Below, one piece after another: positions 1 to 11,617 of a DNA stretch of 64,000 nt. How positions within the stretch are numbered: the stretch's first letter is position 1; each line of letters begins with the position of its first letter. Under the pieces are notes generated by a model that was not told where the DNA came from, ran no database searches, and saw only the letters and a list, made by a program, of their open reading frames with translations. The position numbers were made by a program, and so were the translations under genes. Source of the stretch: Sinohyriopsis cumingii (Eukaryota; Mollusca; Bivalvia; Unionida; Unionidae); contig CM068827.1 of the NCBI GenBank assembly GCA_028554795.2, positions 135,562,371 to 135,626,370 of the forward strand. The letters are read 5' to 3'.

Positions 1-89
1 TTTGTTGCCACTTTCGCCTGTGAATTATGCTTTCGCATGACTTTTAGCAAATATTTGACCAGCAGGTCGATCTGTGCTGACTCTTCCAT
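1..89 (-). pseudogene. Zinc-knuckle gene relic, N-terminal piece (mirror copy, cut by window)
   Basis: The minus strand from 89 begins with ATG and encodes MEESAQIDLLVKYLL, identical to the start of the relic at 8549 on the other palindrome arm. The window edge cuts it. The related intact protein in the autonomous element (35254-35724) begins MEETDQMERFVRALRG, giving the family link. Confidence 0.7.
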
Positions 90-1262
90 CTTCGTGATCG
101 TTTGAGAGCGGAATGAATACTCTGACGCTAAGACACTCTCCTTATATACAGGGACCTGCTGCGTATGAAACCTAGTCAAATGTAATTTTGCAATAAGATG
201 AAACGATTTCATTGAGGAAGTAAAAGGCAATGATGTACCGTATCGCCTTACACAAAACCTGAAGTGTTAGCTCAGATCCGTGTCAGCAATTTCGAAGACG
301 ACATAACTGAGCTTTCATCAATGCTCTCCAATTATGCCACAAAACCACGAGTCCTGATTCACGCCAAAAGAAATTTCGTTCGGTCCATAAAAAATAGTAT
401 CACATCTGAGAAACGCAAAAACGAACTTCCAGAAAACTGAGAACGACGGCTTACACCTACAACGTAAATGTGTGAGTTCAAGTAGTGCGTAAAACTTAGT
501 CAAATTAGATTTTTATAGTCAAGACGAAACGATCTCTTTTCGAACAAGAAAGCAGACACCAAGCGACAATGGAGATCCGTGTCACACAACACTTTTCAAA
601 ATGTATATTATCAGAGGTTTGTTCTAGCGATCTGCACGGTTAAATTAAATGTTGATGTATTTTGCAATAAGACGGACACAATTTCCATGGGATCGCCCAT
701 GGTACGATTGTTCGTGCATTAGTTTAATTTTTAAAAATATTTTTTTATATAAATCGCCTATAGGATAGACCCAGTAAAGCATGGCCATTCTCGTCACTGT
801 CTGAATAGCTACTCAAGTCAATTCGAAGCGAACGCGGTAAGAAAATAAGTATAGCCAATGAAATGGCTTACAACGGGTGATGCATTGTTTTGTTCTAGGG
901 CTGTGTGGCATAATAATCCCTATGTTCTTGCGTTGTTACCATTACAGTGCAGACAGACTGAAATGTGAACTTACAAGCCCTCTTTGTGTGTGTTGTACCA
1001 TTTCCTCTTACCACATCAAAATACTGAGCGTCACAGTATTGGTTCGCGTTTTCAAGCTGACCATTTTTTTATATCTCACTTAAACATTTCGACATAAACA
1101 CTCACATCGGTAGAGTCAGAACAGACGTGTTACAGTATTGAGGGGCATGTTATCTTTTCTTTTTCAAACTAATAAATTTGGGGTTTGTATGAAGTAAAGA
1201 ACCGAAAGTACAGTGAAACTCAAGGATGATGACCCAATCTGTCTGTCTATTGATGCGTGTAT

Positions 1263-1534
1263 TTACTTAAGAAGAAATATGACCTCTAAAACACAAAAAG
1301 ATACGGCAAGCATGATTAGATTAAACACAACGATGTTTTCCTTCACGCCCGTGTAATTTAGAGTTTCAATCGTCTTTGAAGACAAACTTGGTCTCCTTTT
1401 GTAGGGCTTGAAATAATAAAAAAACTGAAAAATCTTAAGCACTTTGCTATAGATAATTTCATCAACAGACCAAACAACATAAATACCGTTACAACAATAG
1501 AAAGCCTTAAATCTTCTATCAAAAAGAAATGCAT
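1263..1534 (-). pseudogene. Two-helix membrane protein gene, frameshifted (left arm)
   Basis: Homologous to the intact 90-aa gene at 31789-32061. The reading frame opens with MHFFLIEDLRL and then shifts within a T-rich stretch, so the second hydrophobic helix is read in another frame. The same lesion is in the right-arm copy (7104-7375), so the frameshift predates the palindrome or was copied between arms. Confidence 0.6.
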
Positions 1535-2889
1535 GAAAAAAATTAAAGATTAACGATAACTAACCAATGAAACCGAATTTAACAAAGGCAATGACATGTG
1601 AAGAAATGCCTCTCACTTTGGAAAGGTAGGCGAATGTACTCTGTCATGCACCGTCAACTTGAAAAAAATTATAAACAGAGAGAAACCTGAATTCAAAATT
1701 CAGTTGTTTCTTTTTCTTCAAAATTATTTCGTTTCTTTTTTTTTTTTTTTTTTTGGAACAAATCTAAGCACTAATATAGAGTGGAAAAGGGAAAATGCAC
1801 ATACAAGCTTTGATATTTCTGAAAAAAGGAGGGGATATTCCTAACGTTCATAACCACCTATATATGCTTGGACTTGTCTGTGACTTATCCACAAAACAAG
1901 ATATACATATTTCTGGTCAAGCTGCAAGTGTGTGCGTGTTTTTGAAAATGGTAAAAATTGGATATACAATTTTCTCGTGACACTTATAAAGTGAAGAGTC
2001 TGTGCAAGTGTCAAAAGCCAAAGTTATATAAGTTTTGTATTTTGTATGGCTTGTAAAGATTTCTACTTTAGAAAATGTGAAGTATCACAAGTTATTATCA
2101 CAAACAGAAGTGGAACATAGGGGCTTGCAAGAAAGAAAATAACCCAGACAGTTGGTGTCATCAAGAGTGCTAGAGACGGTACCCGAACTTGCTTGCCTGT
2201 TTACTTGAATTAAAGTGATTTTCGCTCTAATGGAGCATGTATCACTGGTTTAATAACGCACCGCGTGATTTTTAATTACTCCTGGGGAAGGAAAGAGAGC
2301 CTCATCCCCCAGGCTTTTATGTACTCACAGACTATTTTTAAATTTAGCCACTCAGGTGTAGGACTAACTAGTCCTTAACAACCTGACTGAAAGACTTTAA
2401 ACATGAGTGGGAATTGTCTCACCACACACTCATTTTTCTGTCCGAGCGTGGTAAAGGAGGAAAAAGGTGCTCAGCAAGACAGCCATGGATGTTAAGTACT
2501 CACCAAAACGCTAGCCCGTACTTATTTCAAATCAAGTCCCGTTTTTGCTAATGGACAATAAAAGGTACCAATAATGTGCTAACCACCTGTGCAATTAGTT
2601 CAAATCTAACGAGTCTGTTAAATTTCCTACTTCCTAACATATCTGTCTAATATTAGTACTTAGTGTACATAAAAATAGCCATACTGATCTTATTTTAAAT
2701 TATTATGTCTAAGCGACATATACCAGTTTGGTCACTGTTAGGTTTAAAAAGTTAAGTTTGTTGTGGTGTTCCAATGGGTCAAGTTTGTTTCGAGAATAGT
2801 TTAGTCAAGGAGGGATACCAAGCCAAATATGGTTCCCTATTTAATAAAAAACAATCTTTTGGAGCCCTAAAAAAAGTTTGTTTTTTCTG

Positions 2890-3660
2890 TTAGAAGGTAA
2901 CACGTCTCTCTTTTGCTTTCACGTTCTTTCCCGCACTCCTAGTCTCATGATTCTTGATATCAGGAAATGCGTAGCCATGATGGGCGGTAATGTAAGCAGC
3001 GGTTTCTACCAGTTGACTGAGGGGGTATCCAGTGTAGGCTTGTCTGTAGAATTGGGGAAGAACTCTGACCCCTAATCCCCATTGAGAAGGTCTTGGTTTA
3101 AAGGTGTCTAGAGATTTGTAGGCAACGTATTGTATGGCTGTAATAAACTGCCCTGCTATGTTGACGTCATACAATGCTTGATCTAGCCCCATTTCGGTGT
3201 ACTTCTCAACGAGGGTCAGCGTCCCCCTCCTCCTCAACCGCCTCAATTTCCTCTTCTGGTTCTGATACTAATTCTTCAGTTGAGGTAGATAGTTTCAAAT
3301 CCGCTGCTATGGTGTCTGTCGCTGTTATTGTTGTTGTGGTTGTTCTTTCAGCTGAGATTGCCTGTAGTATCGGAGTGAGAAAAGAACGTAGTGCCTCCGA
3401 TAATTACATTTGAGTTTGCCATACCGTTTGTGTAACATAATTGGACCTTTGTTTTGCCACCACTCTTTCCGGGACGGGTTGTTTGTTCGGTATAGTCGGC
3501 TGTTGACTAGCTGTTATTTGTGTTCTCGAGGTGGGTGGAGTGCTAACTGGCTAGGTCTGCATTTCTTGCTCCCGCTGCTGTTGCGTATATTTCTTCCCTC
3601 CACACCGAGTTCTGGACCTAATTCTTTAAATTTCGTTGTACCCGAACTTACATTATCCAT
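2890..3660 (-). pseudogene. Orphan satellite gene, decayed (left arm)
   Basis: Mirror copy of the gene at 4978-5748. The C-terminal 118 residues are open at 2890-3246 and contain YKSLDTFKPRPSQWGLGVRV and HHGYAFPDIKNHETR. The N-terminal part (Gln/Thr-rich, then acidic) is interrupted by stops and frame changes. No known family was recognised. Confidence 0.6.
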
Positions 3661-3942
3661 ATTATCACCAACAAAAGAGAACAAAACGCACAGACCTAAA
3701 AGAAACACTCATTCACTTTTTACAGAACATTACTATTTTTAAAATTTTGATAAGCGACGGAAACGAACAACTTAGAGTCACACTTTCTAACCAAGATAAA
3801 GAAATCATGTGCTGATAGACTCACTTCTGTATTTTTTCTTCTAACTGACTAACGTATCATAGGCAATGGAATGTGATTTCTTTTCGAGAGTATGGGGTAG
3901 CCCTGAAAATTTTTTTTGGGAAGTTGAAGCTATGGCGATCGC

Positions 3943-4260
3943 TTAGGTTATAAGATGACGGCCTCCTCTGACGACAGGCTTTCTCACAGGATAAGGTCTG
4001 CTTCTTCGGAAAGAGAAGAAGAACTCTTTGGTGTCGATAAAACTGTTAACAAAGCCTCTGCCAGGTTCATGCTGCTGCTGCTGTTGCTGCTCTCTCTGCT
4101 GTTTATGAAGTCTGTACTTCTCCGTCCATTCTTCTTTCTCCTTCTTGAATTCCTCCTTGAAGAGCTCTTCTTTCAGGTCTTCAGTGACTTTCAACATTAT
4201 GATATTGTCTATCTCTTCAGGTCTCGGTATCAGACTTGTCATGACCCTATGCAAATTCAC
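3943..4260 (-). pseudogene. Coiled-coil protein gene, 5'-truncated (left arm)
   Basis: Minus-strand copy of the coiled-coil gene that is complete at 51570-51938. It reads through PRPEEIDNIIMLKVTEDLKE, a Gln-rich run and FFFSFRRSR to a stop at 3943. The 5' end is lost at the palindrome spacer (homology stops at 4260), so there is no start codon or promoter of its own. Downstream on the minus strand, a degenerate histone-like hairpin lies at 3899-3914. Confidence 0.7.
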
Positions 4261-4341
4261 AAAAAGTCTTGAATTCAAAATTGTTGTGTTGTGTTGTGTC
4301 TCCAGTCTGTCCATCCATTGTCGACTCATCTTCCTACGAAG

Positions 4342-4695
4342 ATGTGCTCAAGATAAGCCAAGTTGAACGAAGCCTATGTGAATTTGCATAGGGTCATGAC
4401 AAGTCTGATACCGAGACCTGAAGAGATAGACAATATCATAATGTTGAAAGTCACTGAAGACCTGAAAGAAGAGCTCTTCAAGGAGGAATTCAAGAAGGAG
4501 AAAGAAGAATGGACGGAGAAGTACAGACTTCATAAACAGCAGAGAGAGCAGCAACAGCAGCAGCAGCATGAACCTGGCAGAGGCTTTGTTAACAGTTTTA
4601 TCGACACCAAAGAGTTCTTCTTCTCTTTCCGAAGAAGCAGACCTTATCCTGTGAGAAAGCCTGTCGTCAGAGGAGGCCGTCATCTTATAACCTAA
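4342..4695 (+). pseudogene. Coiled-coil protein gene with early stop (right arm)
   Basis: Aligns from ATG (4342) to stop with the intact 122-aa gene at 51570-51938: both read MCS..., LNEAYVNLHRV, PRPEEI or PKPEEI, an E/K-rich helix, a Gln run and FFFSFRRSR. Here codon 5 is TAA (4354-4356) where the intact copy has CTA, so the product is aborted unless an internal start is used. The leader (4301-4341) resembles 51529-51569, but the promoter block upstream of it is replaced by the palindrome left arm. A decayed histone-like hairpin follows at 4724-4739. Confidence 0.75.
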
Positions 4696-4977
4696 GCGAT
4701 CGCCATAGCTTCAACTTCCCAAAAAAAATTTTCAGGGCTACCCCATACTCTCGAAAAGAAATCACATTCCATTGCCTATGATACGTTAGTCAGTTAGAAG
4801 AAAAAATACAGAAGTGAGTCTATCAGCACATGATTTCTTTATCTTGGTTAGAAAGTGTGACTCTAAGTTGTTCGTTTCCGTCGCTTATCAAAATTTTAAA
4901 AATAGTAATGTTCTGTAAAAAGTGAATGAGTGTTTCTTTTAGGTCTGTGCGTTTTGTTCTCTTTTGTTGGTGATAAT

Positions 4978-5748
4978 ATGGATAATGTAAGTTCGGGTAC
5001 AACGAAATTTAAAGAATTAGGTCCAGAACTCGGTGTGGAGGGAAGAAATATACGCAACAGCAGCGGGAGCAAGAAATGCAGACCTAGCCAGTTAGCACTC
5101 CACCCACCTCGAGAACACAAATAACAGCTAGTCAACAGCCGACTATACCGAACAAACAACCCGTCCCGGAAAGAGTGGTGGCAAAACAAAGGTCCAATTA
5201 TGTTACACAAACGGTATGGCAAACTCAAATGTAATTATCGGAGGCACTACGTTCTTTTCTCACTCCGATACTACAGGCAATCTCAGCTGAAAGAACAACC
5301 ACAACAACAATAACAGCGACAGACACCATAGCAGCGGATTTGAAACTATCTACCTCAACTGAAGAATTAGTATCAGAACCAGAAGAGGAAATTGAGGCGG
5401 TTGAGGAGGAGGGGGACGCTGACCCTCGTTGAGAAGTACACCGAAATGGGGCTAGATCAAGCATTGTATGACGTCAACATAGCAGGGCAGTTTATTACAG
5501 CCATACAATACGTTGCCTACAAATCTCTAGACACCTTTAAACCAAGACCTTCTCAATGGGGATTAGGGGTCAGAGTTCTTCCCCAATTCTACAGACAAGC
5601 CTACACTGGATACCCCCTCAGTCAACTGGTAGAAACCGCTGCTTACACTACCGCCCATCATGGCTACGCATTTCCTGATATCAAGAATCATGAGACTAGG
5701 AGTGCGGGAAAGAACGTGAAAGCAAAAGAGAGACGTGTTACCTTCTAA
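4978..5748 (+). pseudogene. Orphan satellite gene, decayed (right arm)
   Basis: An ATG at 4978 starts MDNVSSGTTKFKELGPE, followed across frame changes by a Gln/Thr/Ser-rich stretch, an acidic stretch (EELVSEPEEEIEAVEEEGD) and a C-terminal domain of about 110 residues ending at 5748. At least two frame changes and in-frame stops break it. The upstream block at 4921-4944 matches the second shared promoter-like motif found also at 52232. The same gene in the nested satellite (33423-33614 plus 54029-54869) is split by the autonomous element. No known family is recognised. Confidence 0.6.
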
Positions 5749-5759
5749 CAGAAAAAACA

Positions 5760-7100
5760 AACTTTTTTTAGGGCTCCAAAAGATTGTTTTTTATTAAATA
5801 GGGAACCATATTTGGCTTGGTATCCCTCCTTGACTAAACTATTCTCGAAACAAACTTGACCCATTGGAACACCACAACAAACTTAACTTTTTAAACCTAA
5901 CAGTGACCAAACTGGTATATGTCGCTTAGACATAATAATTTAAAATAAGATCAGTATGGCTATTTTTATGTACACTAAGTACTAATATTAGACAGATATG
6001 TTAGGAAGTAGGAAATTTAACAGACTCGTTAGATTTGAACTAATTGCACAGGTGGTTAGCACATTATTGGTACCTTTTATTGTCCATTAGCAAAAACGGG
6101 ACTTGATTTGAAATAAGTACGGGCTAGCGTTTTGGTGAGTACTTAACATCCATGGCTGTCTTGCTGAGCACCTTTTTCCTCCTTTACCACGCTCGGACAG
6201 AAAAATGAGTGTGTGGTGAGACAATTCCCACTCATGTTTAAAGTCTTTCAGTCAGGTTGTTAAGGACTAGTTAGTCCTACACCTGAGTGGCTAAATTTAA
6301 AAATAGTCTGTGAGTACATAAAAGCCTGGGGGATGAGGCTCTCTTTCCTTCCCCAGGAGTAATTAAAAATCACGCGGTGCGTTATTAAACCAGTGATACA
6401 TGCTCAATTAGAGCGAAAATCACTTTAATTCAAGTAAACAGGCAAGCAAGTTCGGGTACCGTCTCTAGCACTCTTGATGACACCAACTGTCTGGGTTATT
6501 TTCTTTCTTGCAAGCCCCTATGTTCCACTTCTGTTTGTGATAATAACTTGTGATACTTCACATTTTCTAAAGTAGAAATCTTTACAAGCCATACAAAATA
6601 CAAAACTTATATAACTTTGGCTTTTGACACTTGCACAGACTCTTCACTTTATAAGTGTCACGAGAAAATTGTATATCCAATTTTTACCATTTTCAAAAAC
6701 ACGCACACACTTGCAGCTTGACCAGAAATATGTATATCTTGTTTTGTGGATAAGTCACAGACAAGTCCAAGCATATATAGGTGGTTATGAACGTTAGGAA
6801 TATCCCCTCCTTTTTTCAGAAATATCAAAGCTTGTATGTGCATTTTCCCTTTTCCACTCTATATTAGTGCTTAGATTTGTTCCAAAAAAAAAAAAAAAAA
6901 AAGAAACGAAATAATTTTGAAGAAAAAGAAACAACTGAATTTTGAATTCAGGTTTCTCTCTGTTTATAATTTTTTTCAAGTTGACGGTGCATGACAGAGT
7001 ACATTCGCCTACCTTTCCAAAGTGAGAGGCATTTCTTCACATGTCATTGCCTTTGTTAAATTCGGTTTCATTGGTTAGTTATCGTTAATCTTTAATTTTT
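5760..7100. other. Satellite interior without recognisable gene (mirrored at 1538-2880)
   Basis: AT-rich sequence between the orphan gene and the two-helix gene, also present at 32070-33400 in the nested satellite. Open frames are short, low in complexity and not supported by start or promoter signals. A poly(A)/poly(T) run lies near 6883-6902. Nothing could be assigned. Confidence 0.5.
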
Positions 7101-7103
7101 TTC

Positions 7104-7375
7104 ATGCATTTCTTTTTGATAGAAGATTTAAGGCTTTCTATTGTTGTAACGGTATTTATGTTGTTTGGTCTGTTGATGAAATTATCTATAGCAAAGTGCT
7201 TAAGATTTTTCAGTTTTTTTATTATTTCAAGCCCTACAAAAGGAGACCAAGTTTGTCTTCAAAGACGATTGAAACTCTAAATTACACGGGCGTGAAGGAA
7301 AACATCGTTGTGTTTAATCTAATCATGCTTGCCGTATCTCTTTGTGTTTTAGAGGTCATATTTCTTCTTAAGTAA
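7104..7375 (+). pseudogene. Two-helix membrane protein gene, frameshifted (right arm)
   Basis: ATG at 7104 and stop at 7373-7375 correspond to the intact gene at 31789-32061 (minus). A one-base length difference in the T-rich stretch near 7205-7225 shifts the frame after KCLRFF and gives an early stop, while the downstream DNA still encodes the second hydrophobic helix in another frame. Confidence 0.6.
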
Positions 7376-8548
7376 ATACACGCATCAATAGACAGACAGA
7401 TTGGGTCATCATCCTTGAGTTTCACTGTACTTTCGGTTCTTTACTTCATACAAACCCCAAATTTATTAGTTTGAAAAAGAAAAGATAACATGCCCCTCAA
7501 TACTGTAACACGTCTGTTCTGACTCTACCGATGTGAGTGTTTATGTCGAAATGTTTAAGTGAGATATAAAAAAATGGTCAGCTTGAAAACGCGAACCAAT
7601 ACTGTGACGCTCAGTATTTTGATGTGGTAAGAGGAAATGGTACAACACACACAAAGAGGGCTTGTAAGTTCACATTTCAGTCTGTCTGCACTGTAATGGT
7701 AACAACGCAAGAACATAGGGATTATTATGCCACACAGCCCTAGAACAAAACAATGCATCACCCGTTGTAAGCCATTTCATTGGCTATACTTATTTTCTTA
7801 CCGCGTTCGCTTCGAATTGACTTGAGTAGCTATTCAGACAGTGACGAGAATGGCCATGCTTTACTGGGTCTATCCTATAGGCGATTTATATAAAAAAATA
7901 TTTTTAAAAATTAAACTAATGCACGAACAATCGTACCATGGGCGATCCCATGGAAATTGTGTCCGTCTTATTGCAAAATACATCAACATTTAATTTAACC
8001 GTGCAGATCGCTAGAACAAACCTCTGATAATATACATTTTGAAAAGTGTTGTGTGACACGGATCTCCATTGTCGCTTGGTGTCTGCTTTCTTGTTCGAAA
8101 AGAGATCGTTTCGTCTTGACTATAAAAATCTAATTTGACTAAGTTTTACGCACTACTTGAACTCACACATTTACGTTGTAGGTGTAAGCCGTCGTTCTCA
8201 GTTTTCTGGAAGTTCGTTTTTGCGTTTCTCAGATGTGATACTATTTTTTATGGACCGAACGAAATTTCTTTTGGCGTGAATCAGGACTCGTGGTTTTGTG
8301 GCATAATTGGAGAGCATTGATGAAAGCTCAGTTATGTCGTCTTCGAAATTGCTGACACGGATCTGAGCTAACACTTCAGGTTTTGTGTAAGGCGATACGG
8401 TACATCATTGCCTTTTACTTCCTCAATGAAATCGTTTCATCTTATTGCAAAATTACATTTGACTAGGTTTCATACGCAGCAGGTCCCTGTATATAAGGAG
8501 AGTGTCTTAGCGTCAGAGTATTCATTCCGCTCTCAAACGATCACGAAG

Positions 8549-8948
8549 ATGGAAGAGTCAGCACAGATCGACCTGCTGGTCAAATATTTGCTAAAAGTCA
8601 TGCGAAAGCATAATTCACAGGCGAAAGTGGCAACAAAGCTTACTCTTTTGGTCGTTGATTTGATGAGAGTCATACGAAAGTGTGTGCTAATGAAGTTTGC
8701 TATATCTGCAAAGGTAAATGGGTATTTGTCTCCAAAATACCTGCTTCGTCTAAGAAAGAGAGACAAAAGTCAAGATACCTAATATCGTTGTCAGGGGAAA
8801 GGACACTGGAATTCAGAGTGCCCTACGAGAAAAGAGAAGAAACAAAAAACAAGACGAAACAGAGAAGACGGATTCAGAAGAAGAAGAAGAAGAAATTGAA
8901 GATGATGAAGAACTTGTGCCAGTAAAGACATGGAAATGGAAAAATTGA
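8549..8948 (+). pseudogene. CCHC zinc-knuckle protein relic
   Basis: The ATG at 8549 opens MEESAQIDLLVKYLLKVMRK; frames shift after about 45 codons. Further on, DKSQDT is followed by TAA where the first knuckle cysteine should be, and then YRCQGKGHWNSECP, a CCHC knuckle matching the intact protein at 35254-35724 (DTCYICQKKGHWSSECP). An acidic tail and TWKWKN end it at 8946-8948. Homologous relics are at 30224-30620 (minus) and 55204-55320 (plus). The family role is probably nucleic-acid binding; this copy cannot make the full protein. Confidence 0.7.
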
Positions 8949-9499
8949 CAATGTGAGCCGATGCGTTGGCCCTGATGTGAAATTTCATACTACCTTCTAA
9001 AAGAGAATAGACCAGAAAGAAAACGTAAGTGTCTCTTGGTCTTGACATTGTATAATAAGGATGGCGTGTTTTGTTTTTACTCACACTTTATGAAATTGTG
9101 CTCTTTCACCTCTCTCTATCCCTCTGGATCATGTTTTAGTTATAATTGAAATGGAAAAGGATGTTTTCCTTCACGCACGCTCTTTAGGCATGCAAGTCCG
9201 TAAACAATAGTCAGTCTATTCATCCATCATTTTTGTGTCTTGATGTTTCCTAAAGCACACACTGATGCCATAAAATAGCGGGTTAAATGGGTTTTGTAGT
9301 GTTGGGAGTGGGGGTGGGGTGGGGTGTAGGTGTTTGGCAGAGTTGGTCATTGCAGATGAGGGCTTAGGTGCTTTCAAAAAACTTTTTCTTCTTCACTCTG
9401 TGTTGATGGAATATAATGGGTTATTTTCTTCACTCTCTGTTGATAGTATATATAAAGGGTTATTTCTTCACTCCGTGTGGATAGTGTATAATGGTTTTA

Positions 9500-9516
9500 T
9501 TCTTCTTCCCTCTGTG

Positions 9517-9582
<66 letters not shown>

Positions 9583-9688
9583 TGTGTGTGTGTTAGCGTA
9601 CGTTGTGTAGATCGTATATTTGGTTGTTTTGTTTTTTTCTTCCTCCCGAGTGTGGATAGTATATTTGGGGTTTGTTTTTTCCTCTTCC

Positions 9689-9727
<39 letters not shown>

Positions 9728-9859
9728 TCTGCGCGCGTATGTTGTGTGTCTGTGTGTGTGTGTGTTTGTTCGCGTACGTTGTGTAGATCGTATATTTGGT
9801 TGTTTTTTTCTTCCTCCCGAGTGTGGATAGTATATTTGGGGTTTGTTTTTTCCTCTTCC

Positions 9860-9900
<41 letters not shown>

Positions 9901-10113
9901 TCTGCGCGCGTATGTTGTGTGTGTGTGTGTGTGTGTGTTTGTGTGTGAGTCTGCGCGCGTATGTTGTGTGTGTGTGTTTGTTCGCGTACGTTGTGTAGAT
10001 CGTATATTTGGTTGTTTTTTATTTCTTCCTCCCGAGTGTGGATAGTATATTTTGGGGTTTGTTTTTTCCTCTTCCCTGTGTGTGTGTGTGTGTGTGAGTC
10101 TGCGTGCGTATGT

Positions 10114-10146
<33 letters not shown>

Positions 10147-10285
10147 CTGTTCGCGTACGTTGTGTAGATCGTATATTTGGTTGTTTTTTATTTCTTCCTC
10201 CCGAGTGTGGATAGTATATTTTGGGGTTTGTTTTTTCCTCTTCCCTCTGTGTGTGTGTGTGTGTGTGTGAGTCTGCGCGCGTATG

Positions 10286-10322
<37 letters not shown>

Positions 10323-10336
10323 TCTGCGCGCGTATG

Positions 10337-10377
<41 letters not shown>

Positions 10378-10507
10378 CGCGTACGTTGTGTAGATCGTAT
10401 ATTTGGTTGTTTTTTATTTCTTCCTCCAGAGTGTGGATAGTATATTTTGGGGTTTGTTTTTTCCTCTTCCCTGTGTGTGTGTGTGTGAGTCTGCGCGCGT
10501 ATGTTGT

Positions 10508-10552
<45 letters not shown>
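9500..10552 (+). repeat. GT microsatellite interleaved with ~180-bp tandem units
   Basis: Long (GT)n tracts alternate with repeated spacers that read CGCGTACGTTGTGTAGATCG, then a T-rich segment, then GTGTGGATAGTATATTTTGG and TCCTCTTCCCTGTG. About five to six copies are seen. The many Cys/Val open frames here are a product of the GT repeat and are not genes. The same spacer sequences recur at 29560-29760 and 55790-55980 in the nested satellite. Confidence 0.85.
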
Positions 10553-10559
<7 letters not shown>

Positions 10560-10975
10560 TGGTCTCTGTTTGTCCCTATAAAACTCACTTTATCCCTATC
10601 AGATACACTCTACCTACCTACAGTAGCGCGTATTCAGGTCAGCCACTTGCAACACTGTTGCCGTTTATCCCCTAGTGTTCAGTACAGTGACGTCACTGAA
10701 AATTTTGAGACTATAAATATCGACTTGGGGATTTCCACATTTTGTAGCTATACATATATACTAGAATTCATAAACAGGAACGTCACTCAAGCTGAGGCTA
10801 TAAAAAGATAGTGGGATTTTCCAAAGGAAAAACCCACAAGTTGGAGCTATAAATAGATAGTGGGATTTCATAGGAATTTCAGCTGATTATAGATACATAG
10901 GTATTTATCCACGATCGTCACAGAAGTTGATATTGTAAGTAGTTACTAATTTTATCCATTTTAGTCTAAACCATT
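10553..10975 (+). repeat. Single copy of the ~610-bp satellite unit (without neighbours)
   Basis: Starts with TTGGTCTCTGTTTGTCC, contains a TGACGTCA palindrome near 10689 and several TATAAA-like boxes (10578, 10712, 10800, 10850), and ends near the AAGTAGTTACTAATTTTATC segment. The nested satellite has five tandem copies of this unit in each terminal repeat. No gene is assigned. Confidence 0.8.
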
Positions 10976-11221
10976 GTAACTTAATTTTCGGGGATATGTT
11001 TATTTTCCTTTAAATTCTGGGACAATTTCGTCATTTTAGCGTTACTTTTAGTCACATCCATTTTGTCGTTGAGCATTTCCTTGATTATAGCTATTTATAG
11101 CATCATTACAATTATGCAAAGTTTTGAACACCCCAGCAAGATTTCAGGTCTTGGTAATGCTTTATATATAAATCTCACGCTTGTACTAGTGTATGTATGT
11201 TTCGGTCTCTGTTGTGTTTGA

Positions 11222-11617
11222 CCCTCTACCATCATTGTCCCTAGACAATCCCACCATGTTCAATTCCCCTTGACGCTATACAGACCCACCATGTTCAATT
11301 TCCATATGTTAAATTCCCCTTGACGCTAGACAGTCCCACGATTTATTCCCATGTTCAATTGCCCTTGACGCTAGACAGTCCCACGATTTATTCCCATGTT
11401 AAATTCGCCTTGTCGCTCAACAGTCCCAAAATCTATTTCCCATGTTAATTTCCCCTTGTACGTATATTAACCCACGATTTATTCGCATGTTAAATCCCCT
11501 TGTACGTATATTGACCCACGATTTTTCGCCATGTTAAATTTCCATTGTACGTATATTGTCCCAGGGGTCTCCGTAATGCTAATTCCCATTGTACGTATAG
11601 TATCCCACTTAACTACT
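11222..11617 (-). repeat. Terminal repeat tip of the palindromic satellite (iteron array)
   Basis: About eight to nine imperfect units of ~40-48 bp, each containing CCATGTTAAATT or a variant, then CCCCTTG and a variable core (GACGCTAGACAGTCCCACG in the inner copies, TACGTATATTGACCCACG in the outer ones). The array ends CAGGGGTCTCCGTAATGC, then TATCCCACTTAACTACT. The layout is that of the tips at 26190, 33615 and 62170 but with different cores. A duplication of 6 bp to the right would be AACACC (11618-11623), untestable here. Confidence 0.75.

Larger units (their letters stand above)
1..4260 (+). repeat. Left arm of giant inverted repeat
   Basis: Every position x in this arm pairs with position 8638-x in 4378-8637 as reverse complement. 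Reading frames of identical length and sequence occur at mirrored places. Only rare single-base differences were noticed (for example near 2231/6403 and 2990/5648). The arm is cut by the window start, so its true length is unknown. Such identity means either a very recent inverted duplication, ongoing gene conversion, or an assembly artefact. Confidence 0.95.
4378..8637 (-). repeat. Right arm of giant inverted repeat
   Basis: Mirror partner of 1-4260 with axis at about 4319. The unpaired spacer 4261-4377 contains the untranslated leader and first codons of the coiled-coil gene on the + strand, recognisable by comparison with 51520-51600. The fold-back therefore happened just upstream of that gene and removed its promoter. 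Sequence to the right of 8637 continues as ordinary satellite sequence. Confidence 0.95.
1..11617. mobile_element. Palindromic Polinton-family satellite element (left end outside window)
   Basis: The interval holds relics of a zinc-knuckle gene, a two-helix membrane protein gene, an orphan gene and a coiled-coil gene in the same order and orientation as the nested satellite at 26190-59356, then GT tracts, one ~610-bp-type unit and a repeated tip at 11222-11617. No polymerase, integrase or capsid gene is seen. The right tip ends in an ACTACT-type terminus at about 11617, comparable with AGTAGT starts at 26190, 33615 and 62170. If the palindrome is symmetrical the left tip would lie about 3 kb left of the window. 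The element family is inferred from shared ends and genes; the left border is not visible. Confidence 0.75.

Noticed and set aside
3955-4272. Leu/Ser-rich plus-strand frame (and mirror at 4348-4683)
   Set aside because: Antisense shadow of the Glu/Lys/Gln-rich coiled-coil gene; Leu and Phe runs come from CTG/TTC complements of the CAG and GAA repeats.
9319-10811. Long Cys/Val open frames over the GT tracts (also His/Thr on the other strand)
   Set aside because: They are produced by the (GT)n repeat, which has no stop in these frames. No start or promoter signals fit.
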